Positions 8,373-17,071 of a DNA stretch of 64,000 nt are shown here, piece after piece. Source of the stretch: Oscillibacter sp. (lineage in GTDB: Bacteria > Bacillota > Clostridia > Oscillospirales > Oscillospiraceae); NCBI RefSeq assembly GCF_028693505.1, contig NZ_JAQUVF010000001.1, forward strand, positions 25,037 through 89,036. Reading direction: 5' to 3'. The position numbers and the translations under genes are program-made. The notes under the pieces are model-generated. The model saw nothing but the letters and a program-made list of their open reading frames with translations. It was not told where the DNA came from and searched no databases. How positions within the stretch are numbered: the stretch's first letter is position 1; the number at the start of each line of letters is the position of its first letter.

Positions 8373-8514
8373 CACACCAAAATGCGCCCGAAAAGTGCGT
8401 CTCGTAAAAAGCTTTTTATAAAGAATACCCGCATGACCTGAAATTTGGCTGAAATACCCGGCATCAAGTCCCTGTAAAATTTATAAAGTTGCGCCAAACT
8501 TCCGCGCCGGACCT

Positions 8515-8565
8515 TGCAAAGCGGCGGAGAATTCTATATAATACAATTGTTAACTCAATCACAAA
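8515..8565 (+). promoter_or_regulatory. Promoter and Rex-like operator of the hydrogenase gene
   Basis: TTGCAA (8515-8520), a 17-base spacer and TATAAT (8538-8543) form a strong promoter. Starting at 8548, TTGTTAA-N4-ATCACAA matches the clostridial Rex consensus TTGTTAA-N4-TTAACAA at 12 of 14 positions and covers the expected start site. Rex represses fermentative and hydrogenase genes at low NADH/NAD+. Confidence 0.7.
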
Positions 8566-8614
8566 GTACCCGCGGCAGAATGCGACTGTCCGGAGAAACA
8601 TGGAGGAATTTACT

Positions 8615-10132
8615 ATGAGAGGCGTACACAGCGCGGTGGATGATATCCGCCGGAACGTATTTACGGAGGTTGCCCGTCTGGCGTATGAGGGCGGGGACCT
8701 GCACCGGGTGGACCTGATCCCCTACAAGATGATTCGGGGCGAGGTCGCGCACCACCGCCACGATGTGTTTTTGGAGCGCGCCATTGTCCGGGAGCGGGTC
8801 CGTCTGGCGCTGGGGATGAATTTGCAGTTCGCGGAGGACCAGATGCCCATTTCCGCCAGCATCAACGAAGCGGCCACGGACCAGAAGTATTTTGAAGAGC
8901 CGCTGGTCAACATCATTCCCTTTGCCTGCAACGCTTGCCCGCCCAAGCAGGTCCGGATCACGGACAGCTGTCAGGGCTGCATTTCCCACCCCTGTATGAA
9001 TGTTTGCCCGAAGGACGCCATCTATCTGGATAAGGAGAAGTTCTGCCACATCGATCAGGAAAAATGCGTCAAATGCGGCAAGTGCTTCAACCAGTGTCCC
9101 TACCGGGCCATCAGCAAGATCGAACGGCCCTGCGCCGCCGCCTGCGGCATGGACGCCATCGAATCCGATGAGCTTGGCCGGGCCAGAATCAATTACGACA
9201 AATGTGTTTCCTGCGGCATGTGCCTTGTGAACTGCCCGTTTGCCGCCATTGCGGATAAAAGCCAGATTTTTCAGGTCATCAACGCCATCCGGCGGGACGA
9301 AGAGGTGGTCGCCTGCGTGGCTCCCGCCTTTGTGGGCCAGTTCGGGAAGGACTCCACCCCCGCCAAGCTGACCGCCGCCATGCGGACGCTGGGCTTTGCG
9401 GATGTGGTGGAGGTCGCCATCGGCGCGGACCTTTGCACCGTGGAAGAGGCCCATGACTTTTTGGAAAACGTTCCGGCGAAGCAGCCGTTTATGGGCACCA
9501 GCTGCTGCCCGGCCTGGTCGGTCATGGCGAAAAAGCTGTTCCCCCAGTTTAAGGACTATATCTCCATGGCGCTGACGCCCATGGTCATCACGGCCCGCAT
9601 GGTGAAAAAGGACCGGCCCAACGCCCGGATCTGCTTTATCGGGCCGTGTGCCGCCAAGAAGCTGGAGGCCAACCGCGGCTCGGTTCGCTCCGATGTGGAT
9701 TTTGTGCTGACCTTCGAGGAGCTTCAGGGCATGTTTGACGCCAAGGAGATCGACTTTGCCGCCATCACCCCCGCCCCCGAGGACAATATGGACGAGGGAA
9801 GCGGCATGGGCCGGGGATTTGCCGTCGGCGGCGGCGTTGCGGCCGCCGTGGTGGAGGCCATCAGCCATATCGATCCCAGCCGCAAGGTGCCCATTGAGTA
9901 TGGCGACGGATTGAAGGAGTGCCGCAAGATGCTTGCCATGGCCAAGGCCGGTAAGCGGGACGGCTATTTGCTGGAGGGCATGGGCTGCCCCGGCGGCTGC
10001 GTGGCCGGCGCCGGCACCATCCGCCCCGTCCGGGAGACGGCGCTTTGCGTGGAGCAATTTAAGAAGGAAGCGCCGGAGATGAGCTCCACCACCAGTCCCC
10101 ATCTGGACCGGCTGGAAGAAGTGGAAGAATAA
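8615..10132 (+). CDS. [FeFe]-hydrogenase with N-terminal ferredoxin-type clusters
   Basis: The 505-aa protein has clustered cysteine motifs for 4Fe-4S clusters in its N-terminal half (CQGCISHPCMNVCP, CVKCGKCFNQCP, CVSCGMCLVNCP). The H-cluster domain follows, with TSCCPAW (L1), FIGPCAAKK (L2) and EGMGCPGGCVAGAG (L3). The Cys in TSCCPAW and the IGPCAAKK form of L2 resemble the group B monomeric hydrogenases of Clostridia. It would exchange electrons between ferredoxin and protons/H2 in the cytoplasm. The start is the ATG after GGAGGA; an ATG five codons earlier is possible. Monocistronic, with its own promoter and terminator. Confidence 0.93.
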   Translation: MRGVHSAVDDIRRNVFTEVARLAYEGGDLHRVDLIPYKMIRGEVAHHRHDVFLERAIVRERVRLALGMNLQFAEDQMPISASINEAATDQKYFEEPLVNIIPFACNACPPKQVRITDSCQGCISHPCMNVCPKDAIYLDKEKFCHIDQEKCVKCGKCFNQCPYRAISKIERPCAAACGMDAIESDELGRARINYDKCVSCGMCLVNCPFAAIADKSQIFQVINAIRRDEEVVACVAPAFVGQFGKDSTPAKLTAAMRTLGFADVVEVAIGADLCTVEEAHDFLENVPAKQPFMGTSCCPAWSVMAKKLFPQFKDYISMALTPMVITARMVKKDRPNARICFIGPCAAKKLEANRGSVRSDVDFVLTFEELQGMFDAKEIDFAAITPAPEDNMDEGSGMGRGFAVGGGVAAAVVEAISHIDPSRKVPIEYGDGLKECRKMLAMAKAGKRDGYLLEGMGCPGGCVAGAGTIRPVRETALCVEQFKKEAPEMSSTTSPHLDRLEEVEE

Positions 10133-10138
10133 GAAAAA

Positions 10139-10179
10139 GACCTCTGCCTGTTCACAGAACCGGGCGGAGGTCTTTTTTT
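10139..10179 (+). terminator. Terminator of the hydrogenase gene
   Basis: The stem GACCTCTGCC / GGGCGGAGGTC is followed by eight T, six bases after the stop codon. Confidence 0.9.
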
Positions 10180-10281
10180 GTGAAAAGAACCCCCTGGCGT
10201 CTTGCCCGGCGGGCTGCGGGGGCGTACAATCAGGGCAGAATCCCGGCCCGGCGGGCCGGAGGACCACAGGAGGCAGAGCGT

Positions 10282-11217
10282 ATGGAACTGAAAAATCCGG
10301 AGTATTTGGCGGAGATTGCCCGCCAGCAAAGCGTCACCCGGGCGGCGGAAAAACTGTTTGTCACCCAGTCCACCCTGAGCCAGTATCTTTTAAAAATGGA
10401 GGCGGAGCTGGGGACGCCCCTCTTCCTCCGGGACAAGTCCCGGCTGATCCCCACCGACGCGGGGTGCATCTGCATTCAGGCGGCGCGGGACATCCTGCGC
10501 ATTCAAAACGCCGCCGGAGACAGCGTTGCCGCCTTAAAAAATGAGGGGCACATCGATCTGGGCGTCACCTCGGCCTGGGGCACGGAGCTGCTGGCGGACA
10601 TTCTGCCTGTCTTTAAAAAGAACTTTCCCAACGTGACGCTGCGGCTGGAGGAAAACCGCTACTATTTGCAGATGAAGGCCCTGCTGCGCGCGGGAAAGAT
10701 CGACATGGCGGTGATGGCGGTGGCGCCGGACGACGACGTCCCCCCGCAGGGCTATACCCACCTGCGCCATGAGGAGATCGTGCTGGTGCTGGCGGAGGAC
10801 CATCCCTTCTGCGCCGCCCACGCTGGCGAGGAGACGATCACCGTACAGGCGCTCAAGGCGCTGCAAGGGGAGGATTTCCTCTACTCCGGAAAGGATTCCT
10901 CCATCCGCCGCATGGAAGAGCAGCTCTTTGACCAGCTCATGATCCGCCCAAACCCGGTTTGCGAGCTGAACAACAATATCGCGGCGCTGAAAATGACGGC
11001 GGGCGGCATTGGGGCCATGCTCTCCCCGCTGTCCTATGTGCATCAGGCGAAGGGGGTCCGGTCCTTCCGGTTTTCTCCGCCGCTGCTGCGGGAAAACGCG
11101 CTGGTGTTTCGCAGGGATGTGAAAAAAACGGAGGCAATGGCCTTTATGGAGGAGCTGATCGTGACCAATTCCCGGTTTCAGGAAGAGCCGCGACCTGTTT
11201 ACCAAAAAAGAAAGTAA
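10282..11217 (+). CDS. LysR-family transcriptional regulator
   Basis: The 311-aa protein has an N-terminal winged helix (SVTRAAEKLFVTQSTLSQYLLKME) and a C-terminal effector-binding domain of the periplasmic-binding fold. It begins at the ATG behind ACAGGAGG. It is closely related over its whole length to the regulator at 31841, with near-identical DNA-binding helices. It lies 183 bases upstream of mglB on the same strand, so a role in sugar uptake is possible, but LysR regulators more often act on divergent genes. Confidence 0.9.
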   Translation: MELKNPEYLAEIARQQSVTRAAEKLFVTQSTLSQYLLKMEAELGTPLFLRDKSRLIPTDAGCICIQAARDILRIQNAAGDSVAALKNEGHIDLGVTSAWGTELLADILPVFKKNFPNVTLRLEENRYYLQMKALLRAGKIDMAVMAVAPDDDVPPQGYTHLRHEEIVLVLAEDHPFCAAHAGEETITVQALKALQGEDFLYSGKDSSIRRMEEQLFDQLMIRPNPVCELNNNIAALKMTAGGIGAMLSPLSYVHQAKGVRSFRFSPPLLRENALVFRRDVKKTEAMAFMEELIVTNSRFQEEPRPVYQKRK

Positions 11218-11400
11218 ATCTTATAAAACCTTACAAAATTTTTGAAAAAATTTACGTCGCATGAAGAAAAGAACAAAGTTTTTTCCTACAAGAGCAAAGA
11301 TTTTTCTATCGTTTTTTACAAAGCGGGGCGGTACAATGAACATGATCCAAAGGGAGCGCTTTCTGCGCCCGTGGAATCAACTTACTACATAGGAGGAACC

Positions 11401-12537
11401 ATGATGAAGAAGTTTTTTGCACTTGCCCTCTCCGCTGTCATGATGCTTAGCCTGCTGGCCGGCTGCGGCAGCAAGAAAGAAGCCCCGCAGACCCAGGACC
11501 CCGGCAAGACGGAGCAGCCCGCCGCCAGCGAGCTGAATGTGGCCGTTTTCTATTACGACTACTCCGACGTGTACATCTCCAGCGTCCGCAACGCCATGGA
11601 CGGCATGTTCGCAGACAAGGGTATTAAGCCCAACAACTACGACGGCGCCGGCAACCAGGCCCAGCAGACCGACCAGATCAACACCGCCATCTCCAACGGC
11701 GCAAATCTGCTGATCGTCAACATTGTGGAGACCTCTTCTCCCGACGCCGCGCAAAACGCGGTGGAGGTTGCCAAGACGGCCGGTATCCCCATCGTGTTCT
11801 TCAACCGCGAAGTTTCCGACGACGTGGTGAATAGCTACGAGCAGTGCGCCTTTGTGGGCACCAACGCCCCCGAGGCCGGCCATATGCAGGGCCAGCTGGT
11901 CGGCCAGTATCTGGTGGACAACTATGAAACCGCCGATCTCAACGGCGACGGCACCATCTCCTACGTCATGTTCAAGGGCCAGGAGGGCAACGCCGAGGCC
12001 GAGGCCCGCACCCAGTTCGGCGTCGAGGATGCCAACACCATCCTGACCGGGGCCGGCAAGCCCGAGCTTGCTTACTACAATGCCTCCGCTGCCGATAAGT
12101 ATCTGGTGGACCAGGGCGGCAAGTGGTCCGCGCAGGCTGCCAACGACTACATGGCCACCATCCTCCCCGAGTATTCCGAAGCCAACGGCAACATGGTGGA
12201 GCTGATCATCTGCAACAACGACGGCATGGCCGAGGGCGCCGTCTCCGCGCTCCAGGGCGCCGGCTACAATCTGGGCAACGACAAGGACGGCAAGCCCACC
12301 TCCACCGTGATCCCCGTGTTCGGCGTGGACGCCACCGACTCCGCCAAGCAGCTCATCAACGAGGGCAAAATGACCGGTACCATCAAGCAGGACGCCGAGG
12401 GCATGGCCTCCACCATCCTGACGCTGGTCGGCAACATTAAGGACGGCGCCGCGCTCATGGACAACACCGCTTCCTTCAACGTGGATAAGGGCGTTGCCAA
12501 GATCCGTGTGCCTTACGGCACCTACACCGGCGAATAA
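11401..12537 (+). CDS. mglB: Galactose/glucose-binding lipoprotein of an ABC importer
   Basis: The 378-aa lipoprotein has a signal peptide ending in the lipobox LLAGCGS and would sit on the outer face of the membrane. The loop DLNGDGTISYVMFKGQEG followed by AEART is the calcium-binding signature of the MglB galactose/glucose-binding protein. VPVFGVDATDSAKQLI is also typical of the family. It feeds MglA and MglC encoded downstream. Two ATG codons are adjacent (11401 and 11404); AGGAGG favours the second by spacing. Two strong hairpins separate it from mglA, consistent with higher expression of the binding protein. Confidence 0.93.
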   Translation: MMKKFFALALSAVMMLSLLAGCGSKKEAPQTQDPGKTEQPAASELNVAVFYYDYSDVYISSVRNAMDGMFADKGIKPNNYDGAGNQAQQTDQINTAISNGANLLIVNIVETSSPDAAQNAVEVAKTAGIPIVFFNREVSDDVVNSYEQCAFVGTNAPEAGHMQGQLVGQYLVDNYETADLNGDGTISYVMFKGQEGNAEAEARTQFGVEDANTILTGAGKPELAYYNASAADKYLVDQGGKWSAQAANDYMATILPEYSEANGNMVELIICNNDGMAEGAVSALQGAGYNLGNDKDGKPTSTVIPVFGVDATDSAKQLINEGKMTGTIKQDAEGMASTILTLVGNIKDGAALMDNTASFNVDKGVAKIRVPYGTYTGE

Positions 12538-12581
12538 GCTGAGGACAAAAGCGCTCGCCGCAGCCTGAACCGTCAAAGGGA

Positions 12582-12699
12582 TGAGCGGGGCTGTCGAACT
12601 TCGACAGCCCCGCTTAAACCAAGCGGTGGCCGGAGCTTCCGGCAAACAGAGGGGCCTCTGCCTGAGATGTGCCTTGCGGCACGGCCGAGGCAGAAGCCC
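12582..12699 (+). promoter_or_regulatory. Two stem-loops between mglB and mglA
   Basis: The first stem, GAGCGGGGCTGTCGA with its complement, ends in CTTAAA without a true T-run. The second is a longer interrupted stem (GGGGCCTCTGCCT ... AGGCAGAAGCCCC). They resemble the intercistronic structures that stabilise binding-protein mRNA or partly terminate before the ATPase gene. Confidence 0.6.
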
Positions 12700-12733
12700 C
12701 GCATCACGCGACCAACGAAGGAGGAGAACGCAT

Positions 12734-14233
12734 ATGGAGCAGCCGGCATTGCTGGAGATGCAGAATATCAGCAAGGAATTTCCCGGTGTCAAGGCATTGG
12801 ACGGAGTGTCCCTCACCGTCCGTCCCGGAACGGTCCACGCCCTGATGGGGGAAAACGGCGCGGGCAAATCCACACTGATGAAGTGCCTTTTCGGCATTTA
12901 CAGTAAAGACAGCGGCACCATCCTGCTGGATGGGAAAGAGATCAACTTTAAAAGCTCCAAAGAAGCGCTGGAAAACGGCGTGGCCATGGTGCATCAGGAG
13001 CTGAATCAGGCCCTGACCCGCAGCGTAATGGACAACCTGTGGCTGGGCCGCTACCCCAAAACCGGCGGCATTATGGTGAGCGAGGCCACCATGCGCAAGC
13101 GTACCCGGGAGATTTTTGAAGAGCTGGACGTTCACGTGGACCCCAAGGCCATCATGTCCACCATGCCGGTGTCCCAGCGGCAGATGGTGGAAATCGCCAA
13201 GGCGGTCTCCTATAACGCCAAGGTCATCGTGTTTGACGAACCCACCTCCTCCCTCACGGAAGTGGAGGTGGAGCACCTGTTCCGCATCATCAATATGCTG
13301 CGCGAGAAGGGCTGCGGCATTATTTACATCTCTCATAAAATGGAGGAGATCCTTCGCATCAGCGATGAGGTCACCATCATGCGGGACGGCACGTGGGTCG
13401 CCACACGGCCCGCAAAGGACCTCACCATGGAAGAGATTATCCGCTTAATGGTGGGCCGGGAGCTGACCAACCGCTTCCCGCCCAAGGACAACACGCCGGG
13501 GGACGTGGTTTTGGAGGTGGAAAACCTCGCCGGAAAGTATACCCGCTTGAAAGAGGCCAGCTTCTCCCTGCGGCAAGGAGAAATCCTTGGCATCGCGGGG
13601 CTGGACGGCTCCGGTCGGACGGAGGTTTTGGAAAACCTCTTTGGCTCCATGACCCGCAGCAGCGGTACCATCCGCCTCCACGGCAAGGAGATTCGCAACA
13701 AAACGCCCCGGGAGTCCATCAAAAACGGCTTTGCGCTGTTGACGGAGGAGCGGCGGGCCACCGGCATTTTCGGCATCCGAAGCATTCTGGACAATACCGT
13801 CATCTCCAACCTGAAAAGCTATCTCACGGGCCGCATCTGCCTGAGCAACAAGAAAATGAAAGAGGATACCGCGTGGTCCATTGCAGCGATGCATATCAAG
13901 ACCCCCAGCCAGACCACCGAGATCCGCTCCCTTTCCGGCGGCAACCAGCAAAAGGTCATCATTGGCCGGTGGCTGCTCACAAGGCCCGAGGTGCTGCTGC
14001 TGGACGAGCCTACCCGCGGCATCGACGTGGGCGCGAAATACGAAATTTATCAACTGATTATTGACTTGGCCAAGGAGGGCAAGGGCGTCATCATGGTGTC
14101 CTCTGAAATGCCGGAGCTTTTGGGCGTGTGCGACCGGATTCTGGTGATGTCCGGCGGTCGTCTGGCCGGCGAAGTCCATGCGAAAACCACCAGTCAGGAA
14201 GAGATTTTGACCCTGGCTGCCAAATACGTGTAA
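12734..14233 (+). CDS. mglA: Galactose/methylgalactoside importer ATP-binding subunit
   Basis: The 499-aa protein carries two ABC ATPase domains. The first has Walker [10 protein letters not shown] near residue 40 and DEPTSSL. The second has a degenerate Walker A (GLDGSGRTE), signature LSGGNQQK and [13 protein letters not shown], as is usual for MglA/RbsA proteins. It energises import through MglC. The start lies 9 bases after AAGGAGG. It is followed after 16 bases by mglC. Confidence 0.95.
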   Translation: MEQPALLEMQNISKEFPGVKALDGVSLTVRPGTVHALMGENGAGKSTLMKCLFGIYSKDSGTILLDGKEINFKSSKEALENGVAMVHQELNQALTRSVMDNLWLGRYPKTGGIMVSEATMRKRTREIFEELDVHVDPKAIMSTMPVSQRQMVEIAKAVSYNAKVIVFDEPTSSLTEVEVEHLFRIINMLREKGCGIIYISHKMEEILRISDEVTIMRDGTWVATRPAKDLTMEEIIRLMVGRELTNRFPPKDNTPGDVVLEVENLAGKYTRLKEASFSLRQGEILGIAGLDGSGRTEVLENLFGSMTRSSGTIRLHGKEIRNKTPRESIKNGFALLTEERRATGIFGIRSILDNTVISNLKSYLTGRICLSNKKMKEDTAWSIAAMHIKTPSQTTEIRSLSGGNQQKVIIGRWLLTRPEVLLLDEPTRGIDVGAKYEIYQLIIDLAKEGKGVIMVSSEMPELLGVCDRILVMSGGRLAGEVHAKTTSQEEILTLAAKYV

Positions 14234-14249
14234 GGAGAGGAGAACCACC

Positions 14250-15320
14250 ATGAGCAACGAATCCAAAACCTTGGAAAAAGAGGCCCAGGCCCAGGTTCGG
14301 CAGCCCTGGACGGCCAAACGAGTGGGTGATATGCTGTTGAATAACGCGCTGACCATCATCATGGCCATCGCCATCGTCTGCATTGCGGTCATCAACCAGA
14401 ACTTTATCAAGCCCGCCTCCATTATCAATATCGTCTCCCAGACCGCGGCGTATCTGCCTGCCGCCCTGGGCATCGCCGGATGCATCGTGCTGACCGGAAC
14501 GGACCTGTCCGCAGGCCGCGCCGTGGGTCTCACGGCCTGTATTTCCGCCTCCCTGCTGCAAAACGCCGCCAATGCCGCCAATAAGATGTGGCCGGGAATC
14601 GGCACGTTGCCAATCCCTGTCGTCATCCTGATCTCCATGGCCATCGGCGCGCTGATCGGCTGCTTCAACGGGTTTTTCGTGGCAAAATTCAAGCTGCACC
14701 CTTTCATCGTCACATTGGGCACCCAGCTGATTCTGTATACGGTTTTGCTGCTGTATGTTCAGATGGGCAACAACAAGGGCATGGCCATCTCCAATCTGGA
14801 CGCCTCTTATACCGGCGTCGTCAAGGGCAGCCTCTTTAAGGTCGGCGGCACCCCCATTCCCAACTACGTCCTCTTTGCCATTTTGCTGACGGCCATCATG
14901 TGGTTCGTGTGGAATAAGACCACCTTCGGCAAAAACATGTTTGCCCTCGGCTCCAACGAGGAAGCCGCCCGGGTCTCCGGCGTCAATGTGTTTGCCACCA
15001 CCATCGCCGTGTTTGCGCTGGCGGGCGCCATGTATGGCTTTACCGGCTTCATTGAGGGCGCGCGCATCGGCTCCAACACCGCCAACACGGGACTCAACTA
15101 CGAGCTGGACGCCATCGCGGCCTGCGTCATCGGCGGTGTCAGCTTTGTGGGCGGCATCGGCAAGATCCGGGGCATCGTCGTGGGCGTTTTGATGCTGCGG
15201 CTGATCTTCGTGGGCCTTACCATGGTGGGCGTGCCTCAGGATCTGCAATACCTCATCAAGGGCGCCATCATCCTCTTTGCCTGCGCGCTGGATATGCGTA
15301 AGTATCTGGTGAAGAAGTAA
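14250..15320 (+). CDS. mglC: Galactose/methylgalactoside importer permease
   Basis: The 356-aa polytopic membrane protein of the BPD_transp_2 family has about ten hydrophobic helices and the family signature around GSNEEAARVSGVNV, where the ATPase docks. It forms the channel with MglA and receives sugar from MglB. AAGGAGAGG precedes the ATG. It is the last gene of mglBAC, 133 bases before the two-component operon on the same strand. Confidence 0.95.
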   Translation: MSNESKTLEKEAQAQVRQPWTAKRVGDMLLNNALTIIMAIAIVCIAVINQNFIKPASIINIVSQTAAYLPAALGIAGCIVLTGTDLSAGRAVGLTACISASLLQNAANAANKMWPGIGTLPIPVVILISMAIGALIGCFNGFFVAKFKLHPFIVTLGTQLILYTVLLLYVQMGNNKGMAISNLDASYTGVVKGSLFKVGGTPIPNYVLFAILLTAIMWFVWNKTTFGKNMFALGSNEEAARVSGVNVFATTIAVFALAGAMYGFTGFIEGARIGSNTANTGLNYELDAIAACVIGGVSFVGGIGKIRGIVVGVLMLRLIFVGLTMVGVPQDLQYLIKGAIILFACALDMRKYLVKK

Positions 15321-15453
15321 GGCCCTTTCCCCTGTTTTTTGAACGGTTCTTCCGTCTGCGCGGAGGGCACGCACTTTGCGCGTGCCCTCCGCGCATTTTC
15401 GGTTTGCCGGTACCGAAAAGTGTGGTATACTGACGAAAAAGGGAGGGATCTTT

Positions 15454-17034
15454 GTGGAGCTTTACCGCGTGCTGCTGGTGGACGACGAGGAGGATATCCG
15501 GGTGGGCATTAGCCGGAAGATGGACTGGGCCAGCCTTGGCTTTGCGCTGGTGGGCGAGGCGGAAAACGGCCGGGACGCGCTGGAGCTTGCGGAGGCGCTG
15601 GAACCGGACGTGGTCCTCACAGACATTAAGATGCCCTTTATGGACGGGCTGGAGCTTTGCCGCATCCTGACGGAGCGGCTGCCGGCCTCCAAATTTGTGG
15701 TTTTTTCCGGCTTTGACGAGTTTGAGTATGCCAAGCAGGCCATTCGCATGAATGTGTCGGAGTACATTCTCAAGCCCATCAACGCCACGGAGCTTGGCAC
15801 CGTGCTGCAAAAGCTGAAAGAGCAGCTGGACCGGGAGCGGACACAGCGCCAGAACGTAGAGCTGCTGCGCACCCGGTATGAAGAGACGCTGCCGGTTTTG
15901 CGGGAGCTGTACTATACCCACCTTCTGGAGGGGCGCATTCCCCCCGGGCAGGAGGAAGAGCGGGCCGCCCGACTGGACATCGACCTCTCTGGCCAGGCTT
16001 GGGTGGCGGCGCTGGTCTATATGGACGCCTCCCCCACCCGGGAGCTGCGAACGCTTTCCGTGCAGCAGCTGCTGGAGGAAAATTTGAATCTGGACGGCTG
16101 CTGCAGTAAGGTGTTTCTCTACGGAGATTCGGTGGCGGTGCTCACCAGCTTCCAAAATCTTGCCTCCGTCTATGAATATATCGGGGTGATGAACCGGGTT
16201 TGCTCTCTGGCGGAGAGCTATCTGGGCCTTACGATTACCGTGGGCGTCGGGACGCCGTGCACGGAGCTTGCGGGGCTGCCCCAGTCGGCGGAGGGCGCCC
16301 GCAGCGCGCTGGATTACCGCCGCATGGTGGGCGCTGGCCGGGCCATTTATATCGGCGATCTGGAACCGGACACGGGCGCCCGGCTGACCTTTGATGAAAA
16401 CGACGAGCGGGAGCTGAGCGCCGCCGTGAAGCTGGGGGGCGAGGCAGAGGTCCGGGACGAGGTGGACCGTCTGATGGCCCGGCTCCACGCCTCGGGGCTG
16501 CCGCTGGCCCAGTGCGGGCTGTTTTTTCTGGAGCTGCTCACCTGCCTTTTGAAGCTGACGCGGGGTGCAAACCTTTCGCCGGAGGAGGTGTTCGGCATTG
16601 GCTTCACCGGTGCTGTGCAGGTAACGGATTTTGCCTCCCCGGAGGCGCTGGGGGCGTGGTGCTTAGAGCGATGCCTGCGCATTCAAAGCTCCATTCGCCG
16701 CCAGCACACGGACACGGCGGGCAAGACGGTGGAGCGCGCCAAGAGCTATATCAGCGAGCATTACGGACAAAGCGATCTTTCCGTGGAGCGGCTGTGCGGC
16801 TATCTGCATTTGAGCGCCGCCTATTTTTCCACCCTCTTCAAGCGGGAGACCGGCATGAGCTTCACCGCCTACGTGACCGTGGTGCGGATGGACGCGGCGG
16901 CGGAGCTGCTGCGCAACACGGAGGAAAAGACCTACCTCATCGCCCAGCGCTGCGGGTATGAGGACCCCAACTATTTCAGCTATGCTTTTAAGCGCCACTT
17001 CGGCATGACGCCCACCAAGTTCCGCGCCGGCTGA
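15454..17034 (+). CDS. YesN-type response regulator with AraC output domain
   Basis: The 526-aa protein has an N-terminal receiver (VLLVDDEEDIRVGI, Asp in VVLTDIKMPFMDG, Lys in ILKPIN), a middle region, and a C-terminal AraC domain with two helix-turn-helix units (VERLCGYLHLSAAYFSTLFK; GYEDPNYFSYAFKRHFG). The GTG start follows GGGAGGG. It pairs with the kinase 37 bases downstream, and the two sugar-binding proteins in the same operon point to control of sugar uptake, most simply of mglBAC; that link is inference. Confidence 0.93.
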   Translation: MELYRVLLVDDEEDIRVGISRKMDWASLGFALVGEAENGRDALELAEALEPDVVLTDIKMPFMDGLELCRILTERLPASKFVVFSGFDEFEYAKQAIRMNVSEYILKPINATELGTVLQKLKEQLDRERTQRQNVELLRTRYEETLPVLRELYYTHLLEGRIPPGQEEERAARLDIDLSGQAWVAALVYMDASPTRELRTLSVQQLLEENLNLDGCCSKVFLYGDSVAVLTSFQNLASVYEYIGVMNRVCSLAESYLGLTITVGVGTPCTELAGLPQSAEGARSALDYRRMVGAGRAIYIGDLEPDTGARLTFDENDERELSAAVKLGGEAEVRDEVDRLMARLHASGLPLAQCGLFFLELLTCLLKLTRGANLSPEEVFGIGFTGAVQVTDFASPEALGAWCLERCLRIQSSIRRQHTDTAGKTVERAKSYISEHYGQSDLSVERLCGYLHLSAAYFSTLFKRETGMSFTAYVTVVRMDAAAELLRNTEEKTYLIAQRCGYEDPNYFSYAFKRHFGMTPTKFRAG

Positions 17035-17071
17035 GCGCGGCAAAAAACTGCCTTGGAAAGGAGGGACGCGG

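Noticed and set aside
12582-12615. Copy of the terminator-associated element between mglB and mglA
   Set aside because: The stem contains CTGTCGA, but lacks the TGAGACTGTCGAAAAAG start and the conserved right-end block.
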